Positions 1 through 8,073 of a stretch of DNA of 64,000 bases are shown here, piece after piece (position 1 is the stretch's first letter; each line of letters opens with the position of its first letter). Source of the DNA: Thalassotalea fonticola (GTDB lineage: Bacteria > Pseudomonadota > Gammaproteobacteria > Enterobacterales > Alteromonadaceae); the NCBI RefSeq assembly GCF_032911225.1, contig NZ_CP136600.1:1-64000 (forward strand), written 5' to 3'. The notes under the pieces are model-generated. The model had not been told where the DNA came from, ran no database searches, and saw nothing but the letters and a program-made list of their open reading frames with translations. The position numbers and the translations under genes are program-made.

Positions 1-617
1 TTGAATTTGCTATTGGCGAAGATAATTTTGATAACTTGTATCCTGGCTATATTGACCCGTTATTCCCTTATTTGCCAACAGGTTCAGTATTAATCGATAA
101 AGGTGATAATTTTGCTCCAGGCATTCCTGAACTGGATCTGATTGACAATGCTAGAATCATCAATGGGCAAGTTGATCTTGGTGCTTATGAGAATACCGAC
201 CAAGAATGGGTTTCTACCTCGATAACTGAAGAAGAGCCCAATGATAGCAGCAATGAAGCTTATAACTTTGAGCTCAACTACCGTACCGGATTTTTATTTT
301 TAGGTGCCTTAAACGATGTTTCTGATACTGCAGATTATTATCGCTTTACCACGAACAATACCTCCGGTTTGCTCTCGATCTATTTATGTAATAGCCCTGA
401 TAATTGCCAGCAACCGTTTTATATTGGCGATGAAATTTATATCGAATTATTAGATGATCAAGGGGTGATCATTAACTCGACTTACTCTGAACAAACTAAT
501 AATAACGAACATGTATTTAATATCACTCCAGTGCATGGTGAAGTTTATGATGTTCGAGTTAAAGCCAAAGATACAGCTGGAGCCGACTTTAATTACAAAT
601 TAGTGATCACGGATTAG
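1..617 (+). CDS. C-terminal part of a secreted repeat protein (partial)
   Basis: The frame is already open at base 3, so the gene starts before the window; the TTG at 36 is internal and not a real start. The visible protein contains VDLGAYEN (about residues 57-64 of the visible part). This is the signature that ends the right-handed beta-helix region of 'choice-of-anchor' type extracellular proteins. A domain of about 120 residues follows, beginning EEEPNDSSNEA. It resembles bacterial pre-peptidase C-terminal (PPC-like) beta-sandwich domains found at the ends of secreted enzymes and adhesins. The family call rests on these two motifs only; substrate and enzymatic role cannot be read. It lies left of an integrase relic, so it may be cargo of an older island rather than core chromosome. 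Confidence 0.6.
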   Translation, partial: EFAIGEDNFDNLYPGYIDPLFPYLPTGSVLIDKGDNFAPGIPELDLIDNARIINGQVDLGAYENTDQEWVSTSITEEEPNDSSNEAYNFELNYRTGFLFLGALNDVSDTADYYRFTTNNTSGLLSIYLCNSPDNCQQPFYIGDEIYIELLDDQGVIINSTYSEQTNNNEHVFNITPVHGEVYDVRVKAKDTAGADFNYKLVITD

Positions 618-653
618 GCAACAGATTTAATGAGTCCTGTGTAAACGTCTAGG

Positions 654-797
654 TCATGCAGTCAAACATATCCAAATTATGCCATTGGGTTTTACCCACA
701 GCATCAAGCCTTCACCATCGTAAAGACTTTATTCCTTGGCTTTAGGTTTTGTTTTTTCGATCTCTGTATTTGTGAGGGGCTTGGTAATTCTAGCCAT
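654..797 (-). pseudogene. Relic of a P4-type tyrosine integrase (N-terminus only)
   Basis: Reading the minus strand from ATG 797 gives MARITKPLTNTEIEKTKPKAKE, then a stop codon, then in the same frame SLYDGEGLMLWVKPNG and a short tail to a stop at 654. This is the arm-binding (DUF4102) N-terminus of P4-like integrases; compare TLFDGGGLAIIVKVNG in the intact integrase at 25956-27203. The first stop replaces what is usually an aromatic residue. Nothing of the catalytic domain follows. Its start lies about 150 bp from an att-like sequence at 949-969 in the same orientation, which copies the geometry of the intact integrase relative to ssrA. I infer a dead older island. Confidence 0.8.
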
Positions 798-884
798 TTT
801 GGTAACACACCATCGTGTTACTAAAAATGTTACTATAACTGCTGGATATTGCAAATCTTCATTGGTCAGTAATTGACACAAAAA

Positions 885-919
885 ACCCGTAAACCCTTGT
901 TTAATTAGGGTTTACGGGT
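885..919. terminator. Strong hairpin between old integrase relic and att site
   Basis: Perfect 13-bp inverted repeat, ACCCGTAAACCCT paired with AGGGTTTACGGGT, with a 9-nt loop and an A-run on the left. Read on the minus strand it would be a rho-independent terminator. It lies between the att-like site and the integrase relic, the same place the ssrA terminator holds at the other island end. Confidence 0.6.
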
Positions 920-948
920 CTTTGTTGGTCCTTGATGAACCGGCTTGT

Positions 949-969
949 GGTGGGCGGGGGGGATTTGAA
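949..969. repeat. Distal att site (copy of ssrA 3' end)
   Basis: GGTGG-GCGGGGGGGATTTGAA matches 27391-27412 except for one missing A after GGTGG. The last 16 bases are identical. The sequence right of 969 no longer follows tmRNA. This is the expected product of recombination at the ssrA 3' end. Confidence 0.75.
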
Positions 970-1150
970 TTTAGTGCTTTATCATTTGTTATATAATGAT
1001 TTTATCCTTTATGTATTTTAAGTGTATACCTATTGATATACCCAAGATGTGAATCGTCATACCGTTTTATATTGATTTAGTTTATAGCGGGTGAGGGTAT
1101 CGATAGACCACTATTTAGTAAGGTATTTTCGCTCAAGACTCAACTATATC
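963..1150. repeat. Island-end repeat, copy 1, with arm-type motif at 1024-1041
   Basis: About 190 bp that align, by eye at roughly three quarters identity, with 7413-7600. Shared blocks include AATGATTTTAT, GTATACCTATTGAT, GATTTAGTT and TTAGTAAG. The block at 1024-1041 has the same palindromic arm-like motif as the integrase-proximal end. A partial arm-like TATACCTATTGATG also lies at about 1303-1316. Confidence 0.65.
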
Positions 1151-1807
1151 AAACTCTTTATGCAATGATTACCAACTCAGTTTATCCATCGTGCTGTTTA
1201 ACTCAAGAAATCATCCTTGGATAGCTTTAATTCATTCACTTATTACTTGATAGTCTTATGTCTTTTTGTTATATGCTCCATTGTTTATATAGCTATGATG
1301 CATATACCTATTGATGAATTTAAGATTTTTCTTAAATTAAAGCTAGTTATCATAGTTTTTTGGTTAAACCTGTTAATCTAAATTACGTCATATTGACCCG
1401 TGCAACAAAATCGAATTATTTATTGGCTCAACTGTAAAGTAGTAGCCAATACCTTATTGTTATAGAAATTTAACCTCAACCGTTTATAGGCTCAAACAAC
1501 CTAGAAATACCTAGTTCTTTAAATTGAACGATTAGATCCTTTTGGCCGAGAATTATAGGCCGCATGTTATGAAAGGTATAATTCAATATTGCAATTATTT
1601 TAAGTGAATTGATCACCATTAAAATAACCCAGACTTCTACCATATCAATAATCAGTTACAAAACAATATCACTGAATTGCTTCTTCTAATTTTTGCTGTT
1701 AACGTAATAATACATCGTGAACTTTTGCAGAGAATTTTTGTAATAAAAATGATACGTCGCAGGATATCACACCATTAGAATGTAAGCTGAGCAAAGAGTT
1801 TTCAATT
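1151..1807. other. AT-rich stretch without recognisable genes
   Basis: No convincing reading frame. It holds a further TATACCTATTGAT-like motif near 1303. Near 1675 there is a short stretch (AATTGCTTCTTCTAATTTTT) similar to the start of the cassette-run leader near 8413. Otherwise nothing is seen. Confidence 0.4.
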
Positions 1808-2029
1808 ATGAATGAATTTTATACGTGGTTATTAAGCCAATCAGGTCGCAATGACATTATTTCTGATCTTGCGTCAGACGTTAGGCAAGATTCAAGTTTT
1901 CCACTAGATAGCGACAACTTTACTTCTCTTCGAGAGTATTTAGAAAACAAAGGTGCATGCCCTGGCGCGCTTGAAGCACTTGATGAAGCTTGGCGAGAGT
2001 TTGTGGAAATAAATACCATTAAAATATAG
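1808..2029 (+). CDS. YozE-like SAM-fold small protein
   Basis: A 73-residue protein beginning MNEFYTWLLSQSGRNDIISDL. The pattern FYxWLL...DIISDLA.D...D..FP......LREYL is that of the YozE_SAM_like family: short all-helical proteins, common in Firmicutes and in mobile elements, with no established biochemical role. A decayed attC-like sequence follows the stop codon directly (2030-2113), so I infer it was once an integron cassette. The ribosome binding site is weak (AAAGAG about 12 bases upstream). No paralogue is seen in the window. The family call is fairly sure; the function is unknown. Confidence 0.75.
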   Translation: MNEFYTWLLSQSGRNDIISDLASDVRQDSSFPLDSDNFTSLREYLENKGACPGALEALDEAWREFVEINTIKI

Positions 2030-2113
2030 TTTCACGGCTTTTAAACGGACTAAAGCTGTTGGTTGTTTTCCTTCTTCAACCATCTTTTAACGCTTAAAAT
2101 GGGGCTATGTTAT
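2030..2113 (+). repeat. Decayed attC-like site behind the YozE gene
   Basis: Starting one base after the stop, the order of blocks follows the attC sites of the cassette runs: AAACGGAC, then GTTGGTTG, then CAACCATC-TTTTA (inner arms pair in 7 of 8), then a CGCTTA-like block and GGGGCTATGTTAT where intact sites have GGGCGTTAT. It best resembles the site at 18259-18351. The 5' TAAC and the 3' GCGTTA cores are lost. Confidence 0.5.
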
Positions 2114-2402
2114 TTAATTAATACGCAAACTAGTTGGATAAGTTGATGCCTTGCAAGTAGGTAGTCGCCTGTTAACGGAGGCGAGCTTACAAATAGCAAA
2201 AACAACCCCGTACATTTTAAGCGAGACCAATGGACATTTGCTGCCACAAAACAGACATTTCTCTGCTATGTATTTGTGAAATTGCCATGTCGCTGTCTTG
2301 CTTAAACTTGTCTACTTAACTGGGGGAAGTCCAAACTGACAAGACCCTAGTGTCATAGACATTTCTTAGCTTTATAATATGTAAAACTAATAGGTGTTAT
2401 TT
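2114..2402. other. Intergenic stretch before IS3 remnant
   Basis: No gene seen. It contains two copies of GACATTT-type sequence (about 2234 and 2266), of the kind scattered in intergenic DNA of many proteobacteria. Confidence 0.3.
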
Positions 2403-2663
2403 ATGAGCGGTCAAAGCTATAGCGAAGAATTCAAAATCTAAGCAGTTAACCAAGTAACTGAAAGCAATTATCCTATGACTGAAATAGCAAAACGTCTAGG
2501 TGTCAGCTACAAAACTATCCATGATTGGGTAAAGAAATATTCAAAACCAACAAAACAAAGACAATTGGACGATTTCCAGTCTGAGGTAATTCGTCGCTTA
2601 AAAGCTGAGTTGAAACGAGTTACCCAAGAGCGTGAAATATTAAAGGAAGCCGCGTCAAAATAA
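2403..2663 (+). pseudogene. IS3-family transposase OrfA remnant
   Basis: Reading from ATG 2403 gives MSGQSYSEEFKI, an in-frame TAA at 2439-2441, then AVNQVTESNYPMTEIAKRLG and onward to a stop at 2663. It has the IS3 OrfA helix-turn-helix (EIAKRLGVSYKTIHDWVKKY) followed by the leucine-zipper-like segment RRLKAELKRVTQEREILKEAA. OrfB is not found apart from a short unrelated-looking tail, so the element is dead. TGTCATAGAC at about 2351 may be part of the left end, but no matching right end was found. Confidence 0.8.
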
Positions 2664-2731
2664 ATTAGCAAGTCGTCAAGACGAAATACGACGCATTTTT
2701 AAGCCAAAACCATTCAGGTTCAAGGTTTCTC

Positions 2732-2760
2732 GCTGACAAGTATTTCTGATGATTGTCAGC
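2732..2760 (-). terminator. Hairpin after the membrane-protein gene
   Basis: GCTGACAA and TTGTCAGC form an 8-bp stem with a 13-nt loop, just past the stop of the minus-strand gene ending at 2768. There is no long T-run on the minus strand, so termination is only likely. Confidence 0.4.
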
Positions 2761-2767
2761 AATTTTG

Positions 2768-3502
2768 CTATTTGATTGGGCAATGTAGTTTCTTTATTTT
2801 GTCACTAATATCCGCATCATTACACATTAATTGCATGAGATCATTAGAGATAATAGTCGAATCTAATCCTATGATAATATTGACTAAAAATAATAGAAAG
2901 GAAACTAATAGTGTCAGCTGAATAAAAAAGATCTGAAATTGGTGTTTCCAAATAAACTTTCGAATCGAACCAAGGCTGCCCTCTTTTACATGTGTGTCTA
3001 AAAAGCTCGATGATTTATCCCAACCAATTGAAAGGTTCATCATTGCTAGCCAAAATGCTAGAAGCACAATTGGCAGCGCCAAGAATTCAGACTTTAAGGT
3101 GCCATAGCAGAAGTACCCACCTAAAAACACACCGCTCGCGATAAAGTAGTTAGTTATGTGCTCAAACAAGGATAAATGTGGACTGTCTGAGCCACTTCCT
3201 CCTCCGCTAAACAATGCGTCTGACACAGAAGCGAAAACTCCTATGAACGTTAAAATCAAAGCTATAGTTACGGCAACCGATACCCATAACATCCATTCCA
3301 ATGTAGTCAAAACAGAACCAGCAGTTGGGTAGAAAGAAGGGTCTATAAACCCATATTCAACTGAAAATTCAATAATTAATGCTACAACAATTACAATAAC
3401 TACAGCAACTTCAAAAAGAAATTTTTTTGGGTGGTTTGTTGCTCCAGTGTTTATTCTATCCGCGAAAGCCATATACTTTTTCCTTGTATTTTTATGTGAC
3501 AA
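2768..3502 (-). CDS. Uncharacterised multi-pass membrane protein
   Basis: A 244-residue protein with about five hydrophobic segments, near residues 28-48, 72-92, 113-131, 138-157 and 188-213. A glycine/serine-rich loop (FSGGGSGSDS) lies near residue 98, and a short charged tail with two cysteines ends the protein. I recognise no family. It stands alone on the minus strand inside the island, between an IS3 remnant and a decayed NYN gene. Small membrane proteins are common effectors in defence islands, but nothing in this sequence shows that role. The start (ATG 3502) is the only long choice; AAGGAAAAAG lies just upstream. Confidence 0.6.
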   Translation of the reverse strand: MSHKNTRKKYMAFADRINTGATNHPKKFLFEVAVVIVIVVALIIEFSVEYGFIDPSFYPTAGSVLTTLEWMLWVSVAVTIALILTFIGVFASVSDALFSGGGSGSDSPHLSLFEHITNYFIASGVFLGGYFCYGTLKSEFLALPIVLLAFWLAMMNLSIGWDKSSSFLDTHVKEGSLGSIRKFIWKHQFQIFFIQLTLLVSFLLFLVNIIIGLDSTIISNDLMQLMCNDADISDKIKKLHCPIK

Positions 3503-4016
3503 GCAAATTAAGCAATAAAATCATCCTAATGAAAGGTTATTACTTTTCGATTTTAAAGTTCAAGTGCCAAACAATATGTACAGAATTAATTTTTTTGCTT
3601 TATGGAAATGCTGGTATAGAAATGTGTTGCAATGAATTCATGACAATAACGCAGTTCCGTTCCGTATTTCCTACTACGGCAGATAAAAGTAAAGCATGAT
3701 ATTTTCCATTTTGCCAGATGGGTTGATTATGGAATTGTTTAGCTGCGTATTAGGCGGAGATAATTCGCCATCAAAACGTAAGTGCAGGCGCTTCAGGGTT
3801 CTAGCATCTCACTTCAAATACCTTAGCAGCCTAAATTTAATACTGTAGTGGTATAGTGAATTTGGCCACCTAAGTAGAAGTATTAGCAAAACAAAAACTA
3901 ATCTCAATACACCTTATCCAATAAAACCATTATGTCCGCAATGTGGCAAAAGTTAGATCATTTGTTGCAAACGCGTCTTCCTCTTTGGGCACTTACCATC
4001 CCTAGACGTTGTTAAT
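3503..4016. other. Gene-free stretch
   Basis: No supported gene. An open frame on the plus strand (3427-3699) overlaps the membrane-protein gene and has no protein-like features. Probably decayed DNA. Confidence 0.3.
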
Positions 4017-4521
4017 TTAAACAACTCTCATTCGAACATATAATTTACTTTCATCATCTTCATATCGAGTTTCAAGCGCATCTAAATATTGAATCAAGTA
4101 ACAAGTCTTAGATAGCCGTAGTTCTTTAAATTAAAAGGTGATTGCTTAGCGAGGTAAAGGCCTATGTCTGATACGTTAGCCCATCCATCCTCTTTTCTTA
4201 CAATAGAAATGGCACAATAGACTTAGTTGTCGAATCCTCATGGGTCAAGCAGGTGCTATGTTTAGTCAATATACTTGTTGGTTTACTGATGTAATGGTCA
4301 AAACACACAAATTTCGAACAACTGTTCACAAACTCACTACAAGCCATATTCTGTCCATAACCATGCAATTGGTTTTCGGTTGTCCTGATACGAGTCACTA
4401 AGGCCGGAAAATCACTGTCAGACGATACGATGGCATAAATATCAATGTTATCAGCATGGAGTGAGTCAACATGGTCTATGGTTAAAGACGTATAACTGTA
4501 CTAACTTCAATCAAAGCGGTT
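4017..4521 (-). pseudogene. Decayed copy of the NYN/OST-HTH nuclease gene
   Basis: The minus strand from about 4521 reads SLTIDHVDSLHADNIDIYAI and VSSDSDFPALVTRIRTTENQ, then LHGYGQNMACSEFVNSCSKF. This aligns residue by residue with SLVDSLHIDDIDLYVIVSSD and VTRIRATGKQVYGYGQRLAC of the intact gene at 21239-21973. The frame then breaks; DNA similarity to its 3' end continues to about 4017 (CTTCATATCGAGTTTCAA against CTTCATATCGCGTTTCAA). The N-terminal NYN strand with the first aspartate is missing or unreadable. It shows that this part of the island once had its own copy of an island core gene. Confidence 0.8.
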
Positions 4522-4725
4522 GTTCAACCAATCTGACTGATGTTATCTTTTGCTAATTAATTTAGAAAAAAGTAAAGAAAACATGGCAGCATCAATTAAA
4601 AAGCTCAAGCCCACCTAAGTTGATTAAACCTTACCGAACAACATAAAGGGCACAGCCAAAACCCTATCTTTAGAAGACAAAATAAATTGATAGAGCAACT
4701 AGAAGTACAACACTAAATGGCGAAA

Positions 4726-6513
4726 CTATTTAATGGTGTCGAAGTGCTTAGTAGCCTTAACAATACGTTCTAGTAACGGCTTCAAATCATTAAAGTCTAC
4801 AATGTTCTTTTGTGCTTTAACAATTTGTTTAGAAAATGCATCTTTACTTAAATCTTTATCTCCATCTCGATTGGTTACAGTGTTAAAACATTTACCCTTA
4901 TATTTTCTTAGGCGATCAATATCCTTAAAGAAGTACTCTATATCAGTATAACTATCGTTGACTCCTAGAGGAGTTAAAACTACATAAAGATTATGAAATA
5001 TATGAATGAAATCAGCTTTTCTGTAGTCTTGTTTTAGCACTAATGAAGTGGGGGAAATAGTAGCTGAAGATATATTGGAGACATAGCTTAATAAGCCTTG
5101 TGGTCCAGTATCATTATCAATCACAATTATCACAGGCTGTTTAGGTTTTGGGGCTTTATATTGTTTTAGCTGAGATTCATAACCCATTATGAAGTGCTTC
5201 AAATAATCAGCTCCTCCGTGAAGTTCTAACAGAAATTTAGTTCTTTCTGAGTACTCTACAAAACGCAATAGCAGTTCATACGGTGTAGTGGCTGTTTTGA
5301 CATTTGCCAAAGCAGGAAAATCCGAAGCAAGCATATTTATCGCTGTTTTTAGATAAACATTATCGGTTTTTCCTTCTGTTAGCATCGTTGGTTTGTCGTT
5401 TGCGTAAAATAATTGATAAAACAAAAATTGACTGAATGTTTTTTCTCGGCCACTAAATAAATACCTTCTTTGCTTAGCTTTTTTTTGTTTTATTAATTCA
5501 TCCCTTTTTAAATTATACTTCGGATTGAGAGGTGGCTTTTGGCGTAATCTATTGTAATGATCTATTTGGTCAATAAAGTTTAACTGACCTTCTAACTCAT
5601 TGATGTTGCCGTTGACAGGTATACCATCAGTTGTTTTAGTGAATTGTCCTGTATTAAATAAATTATTACATTGTGCTCTCACTGTGCGCCAATATTCTTT
5701 TTTTGTATTTGGCTTTTTATTAACCACTAGCCCTGTAACATCTTGTCTTGAATCCTTATATTGAATTCGTGTTTTCTTATCATTAATTGAAAACCCTGCT
5801 CGATTAATTTCACTTTTTAACTTTTTACTCGAGTAGTACTCGCCTTCTTCATGACGCATTATTTGAAGTGGGAAATCAGCTTTACGAGTTGAAAATGTTA
5901 TGTCATCAGCATACCTAGAATAAGTACAAGAATGTTTTTTAGCGAGATAAGCTAGTCGAATATCTAATGAGTGAGCAATTAAATTTGTTATGACTGGTGA
6001 ACTTGGACTTCCTTGAGGTAATTTATTGTTATAACATGCAATTTGGGCAATAACTGTTGCTATTGCTGGATCTAATTTAAAGTTTTCATTTTTTATAAAG
6101 AAACCTCTAACTCTACCAAAGTTAAAACTATCAAAAAAGTTTTCAAGATCAATGTTTAATACATTTTTTTGACCCAAATGCATCATCGCATTCGTGATTA
6201 TAGATCTATGCCTGACAAAACCATGGGATAAAGTTGGCTGAATAATTTCACTTGTGGGATATTTTATTTTGTTTATATCGTCAACACAATCTAGTAGCAA
6301 GTTTGAGAGATTAGCTTGAATAGTTTTTAATCTACCATTTGGAGCGCTGATAATGCGCTCACCACCATTCTTTTTTGGGATTTTAAATTGAGTGTATTGA
6401 GTGCTGGGTTTAAGGATATATAAAGTATAAGTGAAAATTGACGCTTTAATCCCAAGTAGGGTAGCTAGTTGTTTTTTTGTTGTAGTTTTTTGTAAAGCTT
6501 CCAATTTACCCAT
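4726..6513 (-). CDS. Retron reverse transcriptase fused to TOPRIM (Ec67/Eco2 type)
   Basis: A 595-residue protein. Residues 1-330 are a retron-type RT: IPKKNGGERIISAP (45-58), catalytic D122 in NIDLENFFDS, LPQGSPSSP (165-173), YADD at 201-204, and the retron-typical VTGLVVN (259-265). The C-terminal part (about 370-595) has TOPRIM residues: E380 in LTEGKTDN and D466/D468 in VIVIDNDTG. An RT-TOPRIM fusion of this size is the layout of Ec67 (Eco2), about 590 residues, a single-gene retron acting in phage defence. The RT makes msDNA from the RNA encoded immediately upstream (6544-6674, ending 30 bases before ATG 6513). I infer that the TOPRIM nuclease is held inactive by msDNA and released on infection. 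All catalytic residues are present, so it looks functional. Confidence 0.9.
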   Translation of the reverse strand: MGKLEALQKTTTKKQLATLLGIKASIFTYTLYILKPSTQYTQFKIPKKNGGERIISAPNGRLKTIQANLSNLLLDCVDDINKIKYPTSEIIQPTLSHGFVRHRSIITNAMMHLGQKNVLNIDLENFFDSFNFGRVRGFFIKNENFKLDPAIATVIAQIACYNNKLPQGSPSSPVITNLIAHSLDIRLAYLAKKHSCTYSRYADDITFSTRKADFPLQIMRHEEGEYYSSKKLKSEINRAGFSINDKKTRIQYKDSRQDVTGLVVNKKPNTKKEYWRTVRAQCNNLFNTGQFTKTTDGIPVNGNINELEGQLNFIDQIDHYNRLRQKPPLNPKYNLKRDELIKQKKAKQRRYLFSGREKTFSQFLFYQLFYANDKPTMLTEGKTDNVYLKTAINMLASDFPALANVKTATTPYELLLRFVEYSERTKFLLELHGGADYLKHFIMGYESQLKQYKAPKPKQPVIIVIDNDTGPQGLLSYVSNISSATISPTSLVLKQDYRKADFIHIFHNLYVVLTPLGVNDSYTDIEYFFKDIDRLRKYKGKCFNTVTNRDGDKDLSKDAFSKQIVKAQKNIVDFNDLKPLLERIVKATKHFDTIK

Positions 6514-6543
6514 GAATTACCTTCAAATTCCTTTTTATGAGGG

Positions 6544-6674
6544 GGTTTATGGGCACTCTTACGCAGTTAACATTAGTAATGGTTTACAGAAGTACTAAAG
6601 TTATTATAAAGGCAATCCAGACGGACATTATTTTCACTGACCGCGAAACGCGGCCCAAAATCTGCCCATAAACC
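6544..6674 (-). ncRNA. Retron msr-msd RNA
   Basis: On the minus strand a 12-base sequence GGTTTATGGGCA (6674-6663) has a perfect complement, TGCCCATAAACC, at 6555-6544. These are the a1/a2 repeats of a retron RNA of 131 nt. Just after a1 comes GATTT, whose G (plus base 6662) is the likely branch guanosine. A GC-rich hairpin CCGCG-TTT-CGCGG and CAGTG follow. The GGCAGATTT-hairpin-CAGTG arrangement and total length closely match the Ec67 RNA as I remember it. The msd part (about 6544-6620) is less structured by eye. It sits directly upstream of the RT, as expected. Confidence 0.85.
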
Positions 6675-6864
6675 GCTAAGTAAAATAACTGTTATTATCA
6701 TTAATTACAAGTAGTTAATGATAATACTTTAAATGTATCAGTTACAAATTATAATTTTTATTTGTTGATGTATTACGATAGTTTATTGTGATATCTAATC
6801 CGTTAAAAAGCACAATATTTCATAGACTATAATTTAACTAGCAAAAGTTTACTGGGGATAGGCA

Positions 6865-7179
6865 ATGTGGCATATGGTGTATAAGATTTATGGTAAAGGG
6901 CATTTGCTTTATGTAGGAGAAGGATCGGATGTTGATGCTAGGGTTGATTTTCACTCTAAAAACGCACCATGGTTTAAAGAAGCCGATTGGATTAAGGAAT
7001 GCTGGCTTCCAAATAAGGAGGTAGCGGTAATGTATGAAACTTATCTCATAAATACAGAAAAACCGTCAGAAAACAAACAAAAAAATAATAATAGTGATAT
7101 GAGTATTGTGACTTTTGATGAAGATTCAATTATGTGGTTGGATGGGCATTTAAATGGACATTTGAGAGAAAACTATTAA
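6865..7179 (+). CDS. Small GIY-YIG domain protein
   Basis: A 104-residue protein carrying the GIY-YIG nuclease pattern in order: VYKIYG (residues 5-10, the GIY strand), LLYVGEGSD (14-22, the YIG strand), the catalytic-type arginine in DARVDFH (24-30), the metal-binding glutamate in YETYLI (57-62), and ENK with the terminal asparagine. The domain fills nearly the whole protein; the acidic tail from about residue 75 is unassigned. It may start at ATG 6865 or at 6874; GGGG lies 10 bases before the first. It is transcribed away from the retron, with about 190 bp between the retron RNA and this gene. A DNA nicking or cutting role is inferred from family; a link to the retron is only positional. 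Confidence 0.7.
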   Translation: MWHMVYKIYGKGHLLYVGEGSDVDARVDFHSKNAPWFKEADWIKECWLPNKEVAVMYETYLINTEKPSENKQKNNNSDMSIVTFDEDSIMWLDGHLNGHLRENY

Positions 7180-7412
7180 ACAAGCTGAAAAATAATAATA
7201 AAGTTTAAAGGTGATGATAAAAGTTGATTTTTTAATAAATATATAGATATTCAGTTCTGATGATTATTTTTAGCGGTATTGATAGTGGCACTAGGTTGTT
7301 GCTATTGGGTTAAGTTGCTTTGTATTGTGTGTTAGGTGTGTTGTCGAGTATCTATATCCCAATAGATAAACTACTATTTTTTATTGAATAATGATTCAAC
7401 TGACACCGTATC
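7180..7412. other. AT-rich stretch with no gene
   Basis: Nothing recognisable between the GIY-YIG gene and the second island-end repeat. Confidence 0.3.
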
Positions 7413-7600
7413 ATCTGAATTAAGTGTTTAACTCATTATCAAAAAATGATTTTATATTTACATGTGCGTTGGTGTATACCTATTGATGTGCCTAAACTGT
7501 GAACTGTTATACCTTTTTTAGTGATTTAGTTAATCACGGGGGGCTGATATAATATTGCTTAGTAAGTTATTTACAATTGAGGCCCAACTCTACTTTGAAG
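7413..7600. repeat. Island-end repeat, copy 2 (decayed internal attR)
   Basis: Aligns along its length with 963-1150. The arm-like GTATACCTATTGAT recurs at 7474-7487, but the second half of the palindrome is mutated (GTGCC instead of ATACC). The att core is reduced to ATCTGAATTAAGTG, where copy 1 has ATTTGAATTTAGTG; the G-run is gone. I infer the old end of a related element now buried in the island. Confidence 0.6.
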
Positions 7601-7878
7601 TCTAGCTTTAATAGCCTATAACGCATCTCTAATTATTAAAAATCTGGCTCAACCGTTTTTAGCTTCTACGGTATGAGAAAGGGGAGGGGAGGCGTAAATC
7701 ATCCAAGGCCCCCACGTCATAATAGACCCTGACCATACGCATACTTTGTGCCTCAATTTTTTTAGCAATCATATATTTTACAGACTAGTGGTGTTTTCGA
7801 TCCTACAATTAATTAAAGAAGTTTTATCTGCAAACATTCAATACGCATATCGACAGTAAACTATTTTTAGGATCAATT
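7601..7878. other. Gene-free stretch
   Basis: No gene seen. A purine-rich tract (GAAAGGGGAGGGGAGG) lies at about 7678. Confidence 0.3.
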
Positions 7879-8073
7879 ATGAGTTTACACCATGAAAAAG
7901 TGGCAAAAAATATTTTAATTGAATCTCTTGAGTTCAACGAAGTGATAGATGTAAGTTCAATTCCTATTTACGCAACAAACTGTCGGGAGGTTGGATGCTT
8001 CATTATATATAGCTTTAATCTGAGTCAAGGTTCAATGGTGATAGCTATACTGCTGTACACAAGGACACTTTAA
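7879..8073 (+). CDS. Possible small protein, unrecognised
   Basis: A 64-residue frame beginning MSLHHEKVAKNILIESLEFN, with a hydrophobic last third. AGGATCAATT precedes the ATG (possible binding site AGGA, 6 bases away). No family is recognised and no attC follows. It could equally be a decayed gene fragment. Confidence 0.3.
   Translation: MSLHHEKVAKNILIESLEFNEVIDVSSIPIYATNCREVGCFIIYSFNLSQGSMVIAILLYTRTL

Noticed and set aside
2323..2767. Complete IS3 element
   Set aside because: OrfA has a stop, OrfB is absent and no matching terminal inverted repeats could be found.
3427..3699. Plus-strand 90-residue frame
   Set aside because: Overlaps the start of the membrane-protein gene, with no ribosome binding site and no protein-like pattern.
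3840..3900. GTGGTATAGTGAATTTGGCCACC as an insertion-sequence end
   Set aside because: No transposase frame or partner end was found nearby.
4560..4720. Transposase tail on the plus strand (frame around GTAKTLSLEDKIN)
   Set aside because: Too short and frame-broken to assign to a family.
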